64,000 bases of DNA from Piezodorus guildinii (Eukaryota > Arthropoda > Insecta > Hemiptera > Pentatomidae). The notes beneath the pieces are model-generated. The model did no database searches. It had not been told where the DNA came from and saw only the letters and a program-made list of their open reading frames with translations. Shown one piece after another: positions 46,219 to 57,790 of the stretch. Where the stretch lies: assembly GCA_023052935.1 (NCBI GenBank), contig CM041297.1, positions 94,705,521 to 94,769,520 on the forward strand, in the 5' to 3' direction. How positions within the stretch are numbered: position 1 is the first letter of the stretch; each line of letters begins with the position of its first letter. Made by a program: the position numbers and the translations under genes.

Positions 46219-46399
46219 AGAAAATAAGTTTATTTTATTTTGTCTCAACATTATATGTTATAGTAATTAACAAGCATAAGCGTTTATTTATTAAATATTT
46301 TATAACTTTTAACATCCTCCCTCAAAGTGCTCTTATCGGTTAATTTCACTTGATAATGGATGTATGGTATACGGTGGCCTCTCGTCGATGCTAGAGAAA

Positions 46400-46900
46400 C
46401 GAGCAAAGTAAATCATGAACTGTTTTTTAAGATTCTGTCTTTGGCACCTCGAGGCGGTCTCACGTGTCCCATCTTTACGACGAGTTAAAGTGGCTTTTCC
46501 CTCTAACCCGTAGACAATATTTCCTCGGAACATTCCTTTACCAAACCATCAACTCCCAGCACTCTCCCTATATATACGATCTTCTGCAGTTCAAACTATC
46601 AATCCATTCACAAGAAACTAGAACCCGACATTCCGACCTTTATATCCCTTCCCACAGAACTTAAACATATGAACGTTCCTTCCTATCCCGCTACACCAGT
46701 TTTTGGAATTCTCTCCTAACAAACATCCGTCGAGCAACCTCTCTCTCCATTTCAAATGCCTTTTGTTCCAGTATTTTCTCACATCCCATAATGAAGCTAA
46801 CTGACAATAATAAATGTACTGTTAGATGTTTGTTTTTTACAAGTGCTTAAATAAGTTAAAATAACTCTACATTTGTTGTTCCTTTTTTGTTATTTTTTTT
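46400..46900 (+). pseudogene. CR1/jockey-type LINE ORF2 C-terminus with 3' UTR
   Basis: Plus-strand reading gives LTRRQYFLGTFLYQTINSQ, HSPYIYDLLQFKLSIHSQET and RTRHSDLYIPSHRT, a stop, then SRYTSFWNSLLTNIR and RATSLSISNAFCSSIFS. This is the pattern of the last 120 or so residues of many CR1/jockey-group proteins (FLY...N...ST..., FWNSLP). The catalytic region is lacking. A related copy of its 3' end is at 45775-45990, with the 43-bp array in between. Confidence 0.65.
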
Positions 46901-47756
46901 TGTGATTTTTCTTTTTGTTTTAACAAAAGCGTTAAATATTAGTTAATTATATTATCATCAAATGTTTTTATTTCTTATCATTATTTTTATTTATTTATTT
47001 TATTTTTACTTCTGTTAAATCTATTTTGTTTTTTTGTTGTTTTTCCACATTAATTTTGTATCTTGGCCAGATGTGAATATTTTATTATGTTATATTTCAT
47101 GATATTCTTAGGGGACTTAGTCACAGAATAACGTTTTTTTTTCCTTCTTCTAAAATAGTTTTAAAACAAATTCCAATTGCTAAAAAAATATAAGTTAAAT
47201 AACAAGGGTTCAGTTCATAATGCTGCCCTGAGAGCCCATTAGGGAATAAGTCGGTCGATTACTCAACATCACCTCGGGGACCAATTAACAAGAAACAACT
47301 AATTGCGAGCTATTTATCCTCCGGTAGAGGCGGTGAGAAAATCCTTGCCGACAGTGATCCCGATCCCCGAAGAAATATTAATTAAGGTTATGGAAGTTTG
47401 AACAAAACGTGATAGGGATAAGGAAAAGAGGGTGAGCAAACAGGCGACAAAAAGACAAAGAGAAGAAACTTTATGAATAGTAGCCCTCGGCCAAGTTGCC
47501 AGTCTAATTTACTTTAGGCCAATTTCGCCCCTCCTTCCTCCCCCGCAGACCTCAAATAGGGCCTGCTCCTTCCTTAAACCTCTTTTTTTTCACCTGAAAT
47601 ATTTATGTCTTTGTGCTTGTTCTTCCTTAGCTGTCGGCGTCTAAGGGTCTGCTTCTTTTGTTATTTTTTCCTTGTCCCATATTTAAAAAGTTTTACGCGT
47701 GTAGAAGCTCAAATACTTCGCGCCATTATGTTTTTAAATAGTGTAATAGTAAGATA
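46901..47756. other. No recognised gene; complex patch
   Basis: The first part is T-rich. About 47210-47570 is GC-richer and unique in the window, with several TAATTA-type words but no frame; possibly conserved non-coding DNA. Confidence 0.4.
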
Positions 47757-47758
47757 TA

Positions 47759-48543
47759 CACTCACTCAAAAAAGTTTCCATTCAGCATGCTTTTATTGTG
47801 CTTAGCTATTTATTTTCAACTTAACAATCTCCTACTGTACAAATTATTAATACTAATATTAGAAAAAAAAATATATCTATTTATTTTCATTTTATCATTA
47901 ATATATAACGAGAGAGAATGTCATTTGTTAATGGTAGGTCAAAAAGGTTTCCCTACACTTTCAATATTAATCCTATTTATTGTACTTTCCAGTGTTATAT
48001 GTATAAATCTTATATCGGTAATTAAATCTTAGTTCAGTATTAACTTTGATAGCTCCTGGGAAACAGATTTCTTTTCAATATCCGCATTTGGTGATAGACA
48101 TGGAGGGTTAAAATATTTGGAGGATAGAACACGTGCTGGAGACAGGAGACTAGAGAATCGCCTGAGGTGAGCCATCTTTGCTGAAGTCCATGCAAATTCT
48201 CACACTACGGACATCTCAATGTCCATCATAATAAATAGGTACTATGGGATTCAATTCCACCCGGAAACAATCCAAAATGTTATAAGAAGGGAAGGATACA
48301 GTGGTTGAGTCGCCCTTGAGAAAGCCCTTCTTTAGTAAGTTAAACCAGGAGAAGTAACTGTAATTTGCTAGAAATTTTGTAAATAATCACAAAAATTTCT
48401 GAGGGAACGGGTCATATTCTCTTAGGAATCCAAATTTTATATTTTTGGGTCAGATGGAAGGTCAAAAGTGTAGAGGAAATCAACGTCAGCTTTCAAAACT
48501 AAGAATTTATTTATGGGTGTTTGGAAACTTTTTTGAGTAAGTG
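47759..48543 (+). mobile_element. Tc1-like DNA transposon, internally deleted and decayed
   Basis: Terminal inverted repeats of at least 22 bp with one mismatch begin CACTCACTCAAAAAAGTT at the left and, reversed, CACTTACTCAAAAAAGTT at the right. TA dinucleotides flank both ends, as expected of TA-targeting Tc1 elements. Total length 785 bp against about 1.3-1.6 kb for autonomous members. Transposase remnants in plus frames between 48060 and 48480 include ETIQNVIRREGYSG, FFSKLNQEK, FARNFVNNHKNF and a FLGQMEG block matching the usual SDESxFxxFGSDG region. The N-terminal DNA-binding part is largely lost, and stops and frameshifts abound. Inactive, though the ends could in principle be recognised in trans. 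Confidence 0.85.
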
Positions 48544-48593
48544 TATTCGGGTGAGTAAAAAAAAAAAAAATTTACTAGTTTTTTACTTTCACT

Positions 48594-48722
48594 TATTATA
48601 TATAGTAAGGGAAAGCATTGTGATCGTGGAAATTTTCTGATTCCAGTTTTCAACGGAAATACACGTTTTAGGGTCCCCTGAGTCCAAATAACCAAGTCCT
48701 GCAAAAAGGTCTGTGTGTGTGT

Positions 48723-48802
<80 letters not shown>

Positions 48803-49412
48803 TAACTCCCGGCCAAAAACGGTAAGTCTTATGAAACTGAAATTTCATATTTAAAACAACTATACGCCCGAGACATGACAAAATATTTTTCATCAAAATT
48901 AGCTTACCAGAAGAGCCACATTAAATGCCGATATTTTAAATTTTCTTCACCCAAAGTACCTTAAATTTTGTAGATTTTATAAAAATAACTATAATATCTT
49001 GTTACCACTGATGAAAAACAGGCAAATATATAAATTGAATAAATTCGATACCCAACTGAAGGAGAAAACTGAAAAAAATATTTTTTAATGCAATTTTTCG
49101 TTTTTGAACATAAGAGCAGTAATATATATGTATGTAGTTGGAAAGCTAAAGATTTTAGAAAAAAAATTATCTCATGCACAACCTTTAAAAGTTAATAGAG
49201 AGTGATGAAATGAACATAAAACTAACTGATTATTTTAGGTAACAATATATTAGATTTTTTAATAAAACACGTGTTTCTATATAAATTCAATTTAATTAAT
49301 TCTTTAATAGTTTCACGTATTTTTATCTTTAACTGTTTTTGAAAATTCTTTAATTGATTTTTAAATGGAGGTAAGTGAAAGTCGTGTGTTGCCCGCACCA
49401 GATTTTTAATAA
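48594..49412 (+). repeat. Family R repeat copy with expanded (GT)n
   Basis: Runs from the TTATATATAGTAAG palindrome to the GTTGCCCGCACCAGATTTTT end and is colinear with 14236-15135 in reverse. Inverted words ACTTTCACTTA (48588-48598) and GTAAGTGAAAGT (49372-49383) lie near its ends. It contains the GT microsatellite at 48713-48801. Non-coding. Confidence 0.7.
48713..48801. repeat. (GT)n microsatellite inside family R
   Basis: About 44 GT units with one interruption, at the position where other family R copies have only a few units. The open frames across it are Thr-His repeats and not genes. Confidence 0.97.
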
Positions 49413-49499
49413 TCGAGATATTTATTGTGATTTTTTTTCTTATACTTTCCAATGTTATTGTTATCAGCACTTTTTTAATCCTAATATTATATTAAATCA

Positions 49500-50275
49500 T
49501 TTTATAAACATAATGCCTCCATGTGAAATTCAGTGTTTGTTATTCGTTCCTTCAACCTCAAAACGACACTGTTACAAAATTCAGGTCTTAATGCGGCACT
49601 ATTGGAAACGAATATTTAGAGCAGCCAAAACAACGCTTTTAATACAGGAAATTGAAGAGGAACCTCATCTTACTAATTTATTATAATATTAGAATGTGGC
49701 GATACAAGCTTACAAATGAGTCAGGCTTAAGGCGACCATTGGTTATGGACAGAGAGACTCTACGAGATACAATTGAAGATATCCGACAAAAGCATTCGGA
49801 AGCTCTCCTCCTAACTTGGAGTGTCTCAGTCAAGTCTGAATCGTTACTTACACCAACTAGAGAAAGTGAAAAGATCGTGAAGGAATGTTCCTCATTAGTT
49901 CAACCAGCAGGAAGCCGAACTCCAGAATCCTCCAGAATCCAACTGGCGAACGTTTCTTCAAAAGAATTGTCACCTGTCACGAAAGGTGGATTTAAAAGCG
50001 CAATATTAACACATCAGGATATTAGATAGATCAAGGCCAGCCAGCTTCATCAGTCGCTAAGAGAGATCAATTTGAAAAAAATACCGTGGTTTCGGTTTGT
50101 TGGAATTTTGAAGGAGTAGTTCACTATGAGTTTTTACCAGATGCGCGTTCAATTGCTCATGTACTCTGTTCAAAAGGTGCAGTGGATTTATGACGTTTTG
50201 GAGAGGCGATACTCGGCTTTGGTGAATCGGAGGAATGTTTTGTTCCAGCAAGACAGTACCCCGGTAACACACCCG
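49500..50275 (+). pseudogene. mariner-like transposase, decayed (copy 1)
   Basis: Plus-strand blocks in mariner order: IQVLMRHYWKRIFRAAKTT (N-terminal helices), ESGLRRPLVMDRETLRDTIE (second DNA-binding half), then after shifts VCWNFEGVVHYEFLPDARS, VQWIYDVLERRYSALVNRR and NVLFQQDS. The last is the segment around the second catalytic Asp (FxxDNAxPH in active enzymes). The first catalytic Asp region is not recognisable, and nothing is seen after the second, so it is 3'-truncated. No terminal inverted repeats were identified. Confidence 0.7.
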
Positions 50276-51395
50276 TAACAGGCAAAAAAAAATGTCCCTC
50301 CCTTACTCCTTACCTCACATTCTTTTATGTTTTCTTAGAAAAATGACTAAAACTCTTTATATATTTTTACTTAGCTTATCAAAGATTTTATGGATATGTA
50401 TCTCAAAAAAACATTTAAAATATAGAATATTCAAAGAATTGGTTTTTTAAATGAGGATAAGTTTTGACGAGTGTGTAGATTCCGATCTATGGAACTAGAC
50501 GTTTTCTTTATCTCATTGGATATTATACTAAACCGCCATCTTGAAATCATAGACTTAACGTCGAGTAGCGAGGCTTATAGATTATAGAGTTAACATCGAG
50601 TAGCGAGGCTCATTATGATGTATCAACCAGTGACTGCCGAATCTTTTTAAAAAAATAGGTCCAATCGTTTGGAAGAAAAGCCGTAGGTGGTAGAAGAATG
50701 GTTTTATTTCTTTTGATTTTTGGAATCTACTTATAATGAAACGTAAAACCTCGTATTTTGAGGGGTATTAAACATTATTTTATTTTTATCATTTCATATG
50801 AAAATCATAGTCATGACGAAATGAAATGATTATTTATTAGAACAAATAATGAACCTTGTTCATGTTATTCTTAGAGGGCTAATGGATAAAATTTACTTTT
50901 CTTTCTTTCAAATATAAATACCAACTTCCCACCTACTAATTATGAATCGTGAATTAAAAATACTGGTAAGAAGCTGAACTAGAGACCTGCTTTGTCTCCA
51001 TATGACTTATATTAGTCAAGATTACTGACCATTAAGACCAAGAACAAACAAGGGTTAAGATTGATTGCACCTTTAGCAGTAAAAGACCCATAAGCCTTTA
51101 ATGGCCGAAAGGGCAGTTAAGGAAGAGATTTATTTTAATTATTATTAAATTTTAATTCAAACTTATAAGGTTTTTATAAGCCTAATTAAATATACCCTAA
51201 GCAAGAAGATAAATGTGAGTAAGTTGGTTATCACACTTTCTTAATTCCTCTCAGTTCATTAGCTGTGCCAGGTCGTTTCCAAGCAACTTCATTAATTACG
51301 ATCTTCCTCATGAAGAAATGATTATTGGAGTGAAATCTAATGAGAGGGGTTTTAGTTTAAATCTAGTATGCTAAATCCTTTCTGTGTGCACAGAC

Positions 51396-51396
<1 letters not shown>
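50276..51396. other. No recognised gene; short tandem duplication and complex patch
   Basis: Contains the short duplication at 50549-50612. About 51050-51340 is more complex and non-repetitive, without a frame. Confidence 0.4.
50549..50612 (+). repeat. 33-bp tandem duplication
   Basis: ACTTAACGTCGAGTAGCGAG followed by GCTTATAGATTATAG recurs as AGTTAACATCGAGTAGCGAG followed by GCTCATTATG, with an offset of about 33 bases. Confidence 0.75.
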
Positions 51397-51463
<67 letters not shown>

Positions 51464-51466
51464 GTT
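51397..51466. repeat. (TA)n microsatellite
   Basis: TA dinucleotides with one break. Short Tyr-Ile frames on both strands are artefacts. Confidence 0.95.
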
Positions 51467-51699
51467 TATTTTAAATTTAAAAAGACTAGTTGCTTGGAAT
51501 GCTTCAATTGGATTATCCGAAAAATAACGCATACTTTTCTCTATATAATAAACTGTTTTAAGTTTGCTGGATGACTCATTTGTATGAATCACTTACTAAT
51601 TCCCTTCGTAAAGAAAATATTTGTTTAACTCTGTAGTACTTCTCTAATTGAAAATAATTCAGTTTTTACTGAGATGTCAATGACTGATTTTTGTATTTT

Positions 51700-52200
51700 A
51701 CGAGTTTAAACTCAGCCGGAAGAAAAAGGTCGGGAAGTATCATACCTTGATGACGATGTTCTGCGTGGTTCGGTGAAGGAAAATCCCTGAAAAACTGTTT
51801 GAGAACTTACAGGAAAACTCGATGTAAGCTAACAGACCATCTATAACCAAAACTTAAGAATCGCCTGGCAAGGTGAAAAAAATCGAAAGTTTGGTTCCTG
51901 AGTCGTCGAATGACTGCCAATAAAATTTGCGTCATAAAGTTTGTGCCTCACTTCTTTGCCGATACAACGATCCTTTTCTATACACACCTGGCCTACTCTT
52001 GGGAACTCAGCAACTGATCACCATTTTTAAAGACATGGACCAATAAAAAAAATTGATGAAAGATGATGATAAAATGGGTGTCTGGATATATAAATTTTAT
52101 GGATTCCAAATTCTTTTAAAGGGTCATGGAACAGCTGCAAGCACGTTGGCAGAAATATAGTGAAGTAATGAAGACTGTTTTGGTTTTTAAAAACATTTAA
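51700..52200 (+). pseudogene. mariner-like transposase, internally deleted (copy 2)
   Basis: Plus-strand reading gives LDDDVLRGSVKENP, then TV.ELTGKLDVS.QTIYNQ, the second helix-turn-helix of mariner transposase. It is followed by a VPESSNDCQ-like linker (VPHELTE in relatives), SLLCRYNDPF, and after a gap the C-terminal VMEQLQARWQKYSE (normally LPxRWQKxxxxxG). The catalytic D,D,D core between them is deleted. Several frame changes. Related in type to 49500-50275 and 58459-59290 but clearly different in sequence. Confidence 0.65.
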
Positions 52201-52261
52201 ATATGTTTTTTCTTCTAAAACCATAATCCTATATAATTTTGCGGACAAGCCAATAACATCA

Positions 52262-52450
52262 TGTTATTTATTTTTATTATTTATTAAAGTCAGCAACTTC
52301 ATTTCTAATACTAGTAAGTATTCACAGTAATCAAATGACTTTAAACAAACTACAATGTTGAATTTTAAGTCAGATGGTCTTGAGGCCATCTTCTTTTCAG
52401 ATGCAACGGGGAATTATCAGGTATTGAAGAGTAAGCTTTGATTGAAAATG
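52262..52450 (-). pseudogene. jockey-like LINE 3' end
   Basis: The minus strand ends in SSIPDNSPLHLKRRWPQDHL then stop (52365-52367), equivalent to the SIPNNPQRCLKRRWPRDLPV end at 55115-55334. A 3' UTR of about 100 bp follows, ending in AATAAATAATAAAAATAAA (52262-52290). Only the last few dozen codons are recognisable. Confidence 0.6.
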
Positions 52451-53737
52451 TGGGTTGGGGTTGAAATAGAATCGTAACTGGTTCTAGCCCAGAGCCAAAT
52501 GTTAAAAAAATATCCTGCAAACTAAAATGGTTAAAGTGGGAATGGAGTTTAGACTTGGTTCGAACCAAGTCGGAACAATATTCAGCTTGATTTTGTGACG
52601 AAGTCTTTTTAAATTCTAAGGATTTTGGGTTGTAAGGATTGAATCTAGAAGAATTCGACAGTATAGTAAAGTTCCAATATTACACATTTTTGGGAAGAAT
52701 CCAACATCCAGCATGAGTCAAAAATAATTTTGGGATAGAAAAGAACATCGATGAGAAACCTAATCCTTTAATCTCTTTATCTGGACTAATTATACGGTTG
52801 ATAAAGAGTTAATAACTTGTGCAGGTGTATTTCTTTCTGATATCTAAACTATCATCTTCGCGAAAGAAATCCATACTTTATTAATAATAATTTATTAAAG
52901 ATTCATATAATTAAATGACTTAAGTTTTTAAAAGTGTAGTTAGTATTACGTTAGAAAGATCAGGCCTTAAAAAAATTGAACTTTTTCAGCGGGAAAATGC
53001 GAAAAAAACTAAACTTATTCTAAACTTCGTTTTGTTTATGCTTTGTCTGATTTATTTTAAATTGATAATTTTCGAATTATAATTTGAACTACTAGTTTTC
53101 AGAAATAAATGCTTAGGATTTATAATAATTAGATATTATGATTTATTATATAATTGGCTCATAGACGAGGTAGAAAATAATCCGCATAGATATAATCAAC
53201 GGAAACCAAAATATAAGGGAAACCAAAAGTTTAAGGTAGATTAGATCAATTAAAAAACAAAGCGAATTTATTGTTGCTAAAAAACTATCTCACAAGGAAA
53301 AGTACCGGTTTCAATACAAAGAGTTGTCAAATCCAAAAAACTCGTTAGTATCTCACAAAGACTTGACAAAGTTTCTGCAATCCTATTACTTGGCAGTACA
53401 AAAAAAAAACATCAAGGGAAGCCTTTGTCCTAACAGTCGTCATTAGTAGTTTCTACGATGTTTGGATTCTTTAAGTCTACTTTGGTGTATGTATATAAGG
53501 AAATATTGTGCAATTTTGAATTTCGTTCAATTAGATTATTTTTTTAAAACTATATCTATCTCAAAGAAATTTTATTATTATTATTACATAAGCATAAGAT
53601 GTAAACAATTTTAAATTAAACAAAAAACATTTTGTGAAAATACATAGTCTCCTCTTTTTTTTAGGAAAATAAACTGATTTTCCTCTTTTTCAGATTAAAC
53701 ATTACCAACTAATTACGCGATTCAGAAAATAATTTTA
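52451..53737. other. No recognised feature
   Basis: AT-rich. The upstream part of the adjacent LINE was not recognisable beyond 52450. Confidence 0.45.
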
Positions 53738-53900
53738 CAATAATAATAATTATGTGTTTATTCTGGTACGGGTCCCTTCAGAATAATATAACGGAAAATA
53801 AAAAGTGTGCGGTGTACGGTAAAAACAAAATTAACACAATAGAATTAAACTAATAACATGAACAACTCAAAAGATAAATTCTAATATAAATGTACAAACA
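53738..53900 (-). repeat. LINE 3' tail, (TTA)n family
   Basis: On the minus strand, CTGAAGGGACCCGTACCAGA followed by AATAAACACATAATTATTAT is the same 3' end as 13998-14090. No coding portion is visible. Confidence 0.55.
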
Positions 53901-53966
53901 AGAAAAAGAAATGTATGTTAACATGAGAACAAAAAAAAATATATAACAAGAATATAAATATATATA

Positions 53967-53997
53967 TTAAAATTTTCTTGGGTACTTTCAAGAGTTT

Positions 53998-54064
<67 letters not shown>

Positions 54065-54090
54065 CTTGAAAGTACCCAAGAAAATTTTAA
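53967..54090. repeat. Inverted repeat closed by (TA)n
   Basis: Perfect inverted arms of about 38 bp (53967-54004, 54053-54090), built on AAAATTTTCTTGGGTACTTT then CAAGAG, enclose a TA dinucleotide tract that is itself self-complementary. The whole 124 bp can fold into one long hairpin. No flanking duplication was found. Confidence 0.85.
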
Positions 54091-54385
54091 GAAACAAATA
54101 AACGTATCTGTCTGCTTTATTTGGTGATTTTTTAAACCATCTGCTTGGGATTATTTGAAATTTGAATTGACAGGAAATGGCTGAATAGAGGGGAGTTAAA
54201 TTTTGAGAGAGTTTGGGAGTCCCGGATATTAGAAGAAATTTAGTTCCATACTGATGCGGATCGGATTAAGAATGACCTGTCGAAAGCTTTATACTTAGGA
54301 ATTTGAAATTAGAACAGACAATCTAATCTCAAAAAAATATATATATATTTTTTTCGTCAGGAATTTCTTCAATTTGAAGGTTTCC

Positions 54386-54560
54386 TCAACCAAACTCCTG
54401 CCCCAGCAGGTCTTTCCATCTCTGCCGGTCCATCGCGTCCTCCTCCGACAGCCCCCTACCAGCCATACTCTCCACCATCCTATCCTTCCATCTAACTAGG
54501 GGTCTTCCTCTCCTTCTTCTACCATCTGCCTCCCAATCCATAATTATTTTAAGTAAGGGA
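54386..54560 (-). pseudogene. RTE-like LINE C-terminal tail
   Basis: The minus strand reads DGRRRRGRPLVRWKDRMVES, then RGLSEEDAMDRQRWKDLLG before the stop at 54386. The GRRxRGRPxxRWxD...DRxxW pattern is typical of the last 40 residues of RTE-type proteins and is shared in outline with GRRPKGRPKRRWEDCIK of the complete copy near 9880. Upstream of about 54560 no motif is visible. Confidence 0.65.
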
Positions 54561-54699
54561 TTGTCTCCCATTAGGTAAGCGATTGTCTCCCATTCCATGC
54601 CATAAATGAAGTACGAGAACACTAATACAACAGAATTTGATAATATTGCAAAACATATATAAAAATTACCAGAAAACGAACACATTTTCTCCAATATCT

Positions 54700-55114
54700 G
54701 AGAAAAACGAACTATGTTAAGAAAATATACTTGAGTTAGCTACTGATAACTACCGATAAGGGTTAAGACCAAAACGAAAAACAAAGGAAATTTATAGTTT
54801 AAATTAAACACAAAAGTATTATTTTAATAAAGTTTATAAATTAGTAAGGTTATCCATTATAGATATATAATTTTAATTTAATAATACTATAATGGCGATG
54901 GATCGACTCAAAATGCCGTTTACACTTATTGGGCACACTCAGGTCCTTATAATAAGAGAACTCGTATTCAGAGGAAATTGCTTTCAACCAAGCGCAGATT
55001 CTGACAACATCGCCTCTCCCAAATCTTACTGAAAAATATTGATTTCTCCTTATGCTGTTTTAGTATAGTAGTTCTTATCCATGTTTTATTGAAAACAAAT
55101 TAAATTTAAAAAAT
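54700..55114. other. No recognised feature
   Basis: AT-rich flank of the LINE fragment at 55115. Nothing identified. Confidence 0.45.
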
Positions 55115-55490
55115 AAAAATCCTAAACGCTCCTTACTTTGTCACGAATAAGCTCATCCACAAAGACCTTAATGTTCCACATGTTACTGATTTGGCCCGGA
55201 CTAGGTATCAATCCTTTCATGACAAACTCCATTCTCACCCTAACCCAATACTTTCAATCATTTCTTCCTCTTCAATTCCTAATAATCCACAGAGGTGCCT
55301 GAAAAGAAGATGGCCCCGAGACCTTCCAGTTTAGAGTATTTTTTAATTGCTTTCAATGGGAAGCTTCTCTATATGTATTTCATATCATTGTATTATATAA
55401 GTATCACATTTGCTTGATGTCTTTTTTTAAAACAGTTGTAAATATCAATAAATAGATTAAATAAAAAAAAATTAAAAAAAAAAAGATATG
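55115..55490 (+). pseudogene. jockey-like LINE 3' end with poly(A)
   Basis: The frame reads YFVTNKLIHKDLNVPHVTDL, then RYQSFHDKLHSHPNP and SIPNNPQRCLKRRWPRDLPV, ending at TAG 55332-55334. This is the very C-terminus of the jockey-like protein found at 340-1518. A 3' UTR with AATAAATAGATTAAATAAA leads into an A-rich tail (55459-55485). The 5' truncation is at about 55115. The surviving codons are intact, so this was a short, truncated insertion and not a long decayed one. Confidence 0.78.
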
Positions 55491-56952
55491 AACAAAATTA
55501 AAAGATTTGAACCAAATGTACTAAAATGAATATGCCAGAATTTAGCTATACGCTTTAATATTTATTTATTTTTTTAAAACGTATACAGTATTGTACAACA
55601 TACCAATCCATCGATTACTAATTTCTTATGCTATTTCCCTTTCAATGTATGCTAATAACTACACTCAAGAGACCTATTCCATTTTATAAAATTTTTATTC
55701 TTAAAGAATAGTATAGTCATAAGAAAAAAAAACTACTACTTCATTAAATAATTTTTGATTATGCTATTTTCTTCTTAACGGTATCTAAACATACACCTTC
55801 TCCAAAATATTCATTCACAAATATATGAATTACCAATCGTTTGTAGAACCTTTAAAACAGACCATGATAATCTTGAAATGTCCGAGTTGTTCTTTTGTTT
55901 TTTTTTTACATAGCGATTGACTTCAAAAGAGCACAAACGAAAACTGATCACCAAGCGGAATAAAAACCTTCCTTTCTTTTTTTTCGAGATAAAAATGGTT
56001 AGGATTACATGAGAGACTCCTATGAAATGGATCCTGGAAAAAATACAGCGTACTGAGATAAAGTGTAGTTGTCTTAATCAAAGAGATTAAAATATTAACG
56101 GGACTATAAAAGGCGAGTGGGGCCCTAAATTTGAAGGGTTGCTCTAAAATTGAGGCGGTGAAATCAATCCCTCTTTCCCTCCTGATTATTGGAATCCTGT
56201 TCAGGCTTCCATGCTTCCTATACTACAACTTTTATATTTTATCTTCACATGTTTAATCGGAAAATTCATTGTTTTCAGTTCCCATCATTCATTGAACCGA
56301 ACCCGTTGATGTTACTGCATGCATTAGGGATGTATTTAGTTGTTGATTATAATATCATTGTTTATGTTTTAACATTGCCTATTATATTATAGAAAAGAAT
56401 GAATAGGAAAACAAATCTATTCTGGGATGTACCATTAATTAGAACAGATCGTACATTGAAATATAAATAAATATAGTCTGAACAAAACAATATTCCATAG
56501 TCTTATCTAATATAATTGGAGAAAAAACTAAGAAAATATTAAATTAAAAATGAATCTCCTGATCGATGGTGTTTAACAGAATTAAAAATAAATGAATTGA
56601 CAACAATTATACGATTTAAACAGTAGACTTTTAACTTATTTTCTTATTCAAATTAATACATGAATTGCAATATCGAATTTTTAAGCATCAGTTCAGGGAT
56701 GACAGGAGTACGGAAAAGTTGGGATTTGAATAGGATTAGAGAGTGCATGGCGGATTTATGGGTAGGTACAGATTCCAGAGGGATTTCCAAGCAGATAATA
56801 AGGAACGATCAAAAAGTTTAGTTTGTGGTAGGAATGTAAAAGTCAGTATGGTGTGATCGTTTCAAAGAGAGTGGACTGAGGTTTAATTGAGAAGGAGGAC
56901 TATGGATGCTATGGGTGGCAAATAGGAGTACCTTACGGTTGGCTAAAGTGAG
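55491..56952. other. No recognised gene
   Basis: AT-rich. Nothing identified on either strand beyond short chance frames. Confidence 0.45.
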
Positions 56953-57790
56953 TGATCCTAGAACTTCGCATATAATTTGATATGGCCAATTCTAGGCCAT
57001 ACTATATCACTTACTCTTGTCATTTTCTTCTTCCACACTCTTCCTTCATCCTGAGGAGTGACTGCCTTCCTCTCTTTCGACCACTTCATTCCTGCACTCC
57101 TTCCTTCCGCTGCAATTGCCCTCATTTGATTAACAAGTTTCCGGAAATCGATTCTATCCATGCAAACCTAGCTTATTATTTTCTGCTTCGGCTTTTTCTC
57201 TTTTTATCTGTCCGGATAGCCTTATATATTCTTTTGTCCTAGAACCGTATTAAAATTTTATTTTCATTTCATTTATATTTCCGTCCATCCTGACCATCTG
57301 CCCGTACCCTCTTAGTCTTTCTTTTTCATAGGTGTCTTCATATCTTCTATCTCCTGTATAATTTATGATTGTTTCTCAATTTATGCTTCTCCCTATACGT
57401 TTTTCGGCCCATATATATTTCATAATTTTTTCCGTTTTTAACAATTCCTTTATATTTGTTCCTAACTCTATTGTTTTTGTAAATGTACAATATCCCCAGT
57501 CTCACCACATTTCATCTGCCTAAGTTTTGCACTCTAAGATAAATTATTTTTATATTTATTGATTTATATCTGATTTCTCCTCTCTAATTCCCAACAATCT
57601 CTTTTGCTTTTTACCACTCTCCCAATCTTTATATTATTCGTCCATTATTTTAGTCTTCGTTATTACATTTTTAAACCACTTTCTTGGCTATTTCCCATAT
57701 TTCTTTTTTATTCCTTATTGCGTCTTGTTTACTTTCTGCTATAAGAGGAGCCATGACATCCACGAACGCCAAATATCTGACCACCTAATC
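56953..57790 (-). pseudogene. RTE-type LINE reverse transcriptase C-terminal half, decayed
   Basis: The minus strand begins with RYLAFVDVMAPLIAESKQDA, the remains of a catalytic RYLAFADD(I/V) box in which one Asp is lost. It continues as IWEIAKKV, then MNNEKTKIM in another frame, KIMKYIWAEKRIGRS, RRYEDTYEKERLRGYGQMVR and, near 57000-57170, an EGRSAGMKWSKERKAV-like GRP...W tail. This order (YADD, KTK, IxRRxRLRWxGHxxR, GRPxxRW) is that of RTE and relatives. Frameshifts and stops are numerous. The endonuclease and RT fingers are absent. Confidence 0.65.

Noticed and set aside
48507..48896. Thr-His repeat frames
   Set aside because: Translation of the GT microsatellite inside family R; not a gene.
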